Assembly (NCBI RefSeq): GCF_022829585.1
Contig: NZ_JAKSYC010000163.1
Coordinates: 1 to 64,000 of the forward strand
Direction: 5' to 3'
Length of the DNA stretch: 64,000 nucleotides
From: Methylobacterium sp. J-026
GTDB taxonomy: Bacteria > Pseudomonadota > Alphaproteobacteria > Rhizobiales > Beijerinckiaceae
Part shown: in pieces, positions 63,811 to 64,000 of the stretch
Numbering within the stretch: the first letter of the stretch is position 1
Layout: every line of letters starts with the position of its first letter
Notes under the pieces: model-generated
Databases searched by the model: none
Told to the model about the DNA's origin: nothing
The model's input: only the letters and a program-made list of their open reading frames with translations
Position numbers and translations under genes: made by a program

Positions 63811-64000
63811 TCAGCCCGCGGCGCGCAGCTCCGGCAGGGCCTCGGTGCTCCAGACCCGGACATGAGCGTCGATGGAGAGCGCCTCGTCCACGTCGGCCGG
63901 CGCGGTCCGGTACAGCCCGGCGAAGTGGCCGCAGGCCCGCTCGACGAGGTCGCTGATCCCGTAGAAGCCGATCCGGCCGGCGATGAACGCCGCCACCGCG
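63811..64000 (-). CDS. dxr: 1-Deoxy-D-xylulose 5-phosphate reductoisomerase, C-terminal end (partial)
   Basis: The last 62 codons of a gene entering from the right edge: AVAAFIAGRIGFYGISDLVE, then ADVDEALSIDAHVRVWSTEA and the stop at 63811. This matches the C-terminal helical domain of DXR (AF-aGRIgF, then the -IDa- helix), the second enzyme of the MEP isoprenoid pathway. Most of the gene lies beyond the window, so active-site residues cannot be checked. In alphaproteobacteria dxr normally precedes rseP-bamA-lpxD on the same strand, as it does here except for the intervening efflux cassette. Confidence 0.8.
   Translation of the reverse strand, partial: AVAAFIAGRIGFYGISDLVERACGHFAGLYRTAPADVDEALSIDAHVRVWSTEALPELRAAG

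Overview
The window is very GC-rich DNA from an alphaproteobacterium, most likely Methylobacterium/Methylorubrum (Methylobacteriaceae, Hyphomicrobiales). The evidence is the gene families and arrangements: trpA-accD-folC, rseP-bamA-lpxD-fabZ-lpxA-lpxI-lpxB, a MucR-type regulator, an HWE histidine kinase, a MoxY-type sensor kinase and edd-eda. This is a family-level judgement from reading the sequence; no search was run. No tRNA, rRNA, CRISPR array or complete insertion sequence was seen.

Layout. 1-417: a porin signal-peptide start joined out of frame to a 5'-truncated GMC oxidoreductase, a broken junction. 641-3794 (minus): trpA-accD-folC, with no trpB beside trpA. 3981-7427 (plus): a HAD phosphatase and a GH63-like glucosidase whose tail overlaps a MucR-like regulator. 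8037-13455 (minus): a MoxY-type sensor kinase, a NarL-type response regulator, TenA and an exported DJ-1/PfpI protein, followed by TerB, LrgA and LrgB. 13636-22242: mixed housekeeping genes (DEAD-box helicase, Ca2+/H+ antiporter, a molybdoenzyme with a flavin reductase, a DMT exporter, IF-1, a periplasmic binding protein).

22494-34529 looks like a sugar-acid catabolic island: aminotransferase, 2-hydroxyacid dehydrogenase, hydroxypyruvate isomerase-like protein, Asp/Glu racemase-like protein, LacI repressor, FMN alpha-hydroxyacid oxidase, lactonase, uronate dehydrogenase-like protein, a leaderless substrate-binding protein and two ACS-type MFS carriers. Two matching LacI-type operators, one on each side of the repressor gene, suggest it controls both arms.

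34653-43199: a UbiB-family kinase, an HWE kinase converging on an Hpt protein, a sensor kinase with a frameshifted NtrC-type regulator, an MFS carrier and a small protein. 43363-47172: periplasmic asparaginase and the Entner-Doudoroff pair edd-eda. 47256-51321: an SbmA/BacA-type ABC exporter, a small secreted protein, a 2OG-Fe(II) oxygenase and a membrane-anchored protein. 51318-60053 (minus): lpxB-lpxI-lpxA-fabZ-lpxD-bamA-rseP, the lipid A and outer-membrane assembly block. 60190-63798: an EmrAB-type efflux pump with a divergent TetR regulator and two perfect TetR operators, lying between rseP and the 3' end of dxr (63811 to the right edge).

Most intriguing are the TenA/PfpI two-component locus, the LacI-controlled sugar-acid island, the efflux cassette between dxr and rseP, the frameshift at the GAFTGA position of the NtrC-type regulator, and several dispersed palindromes.
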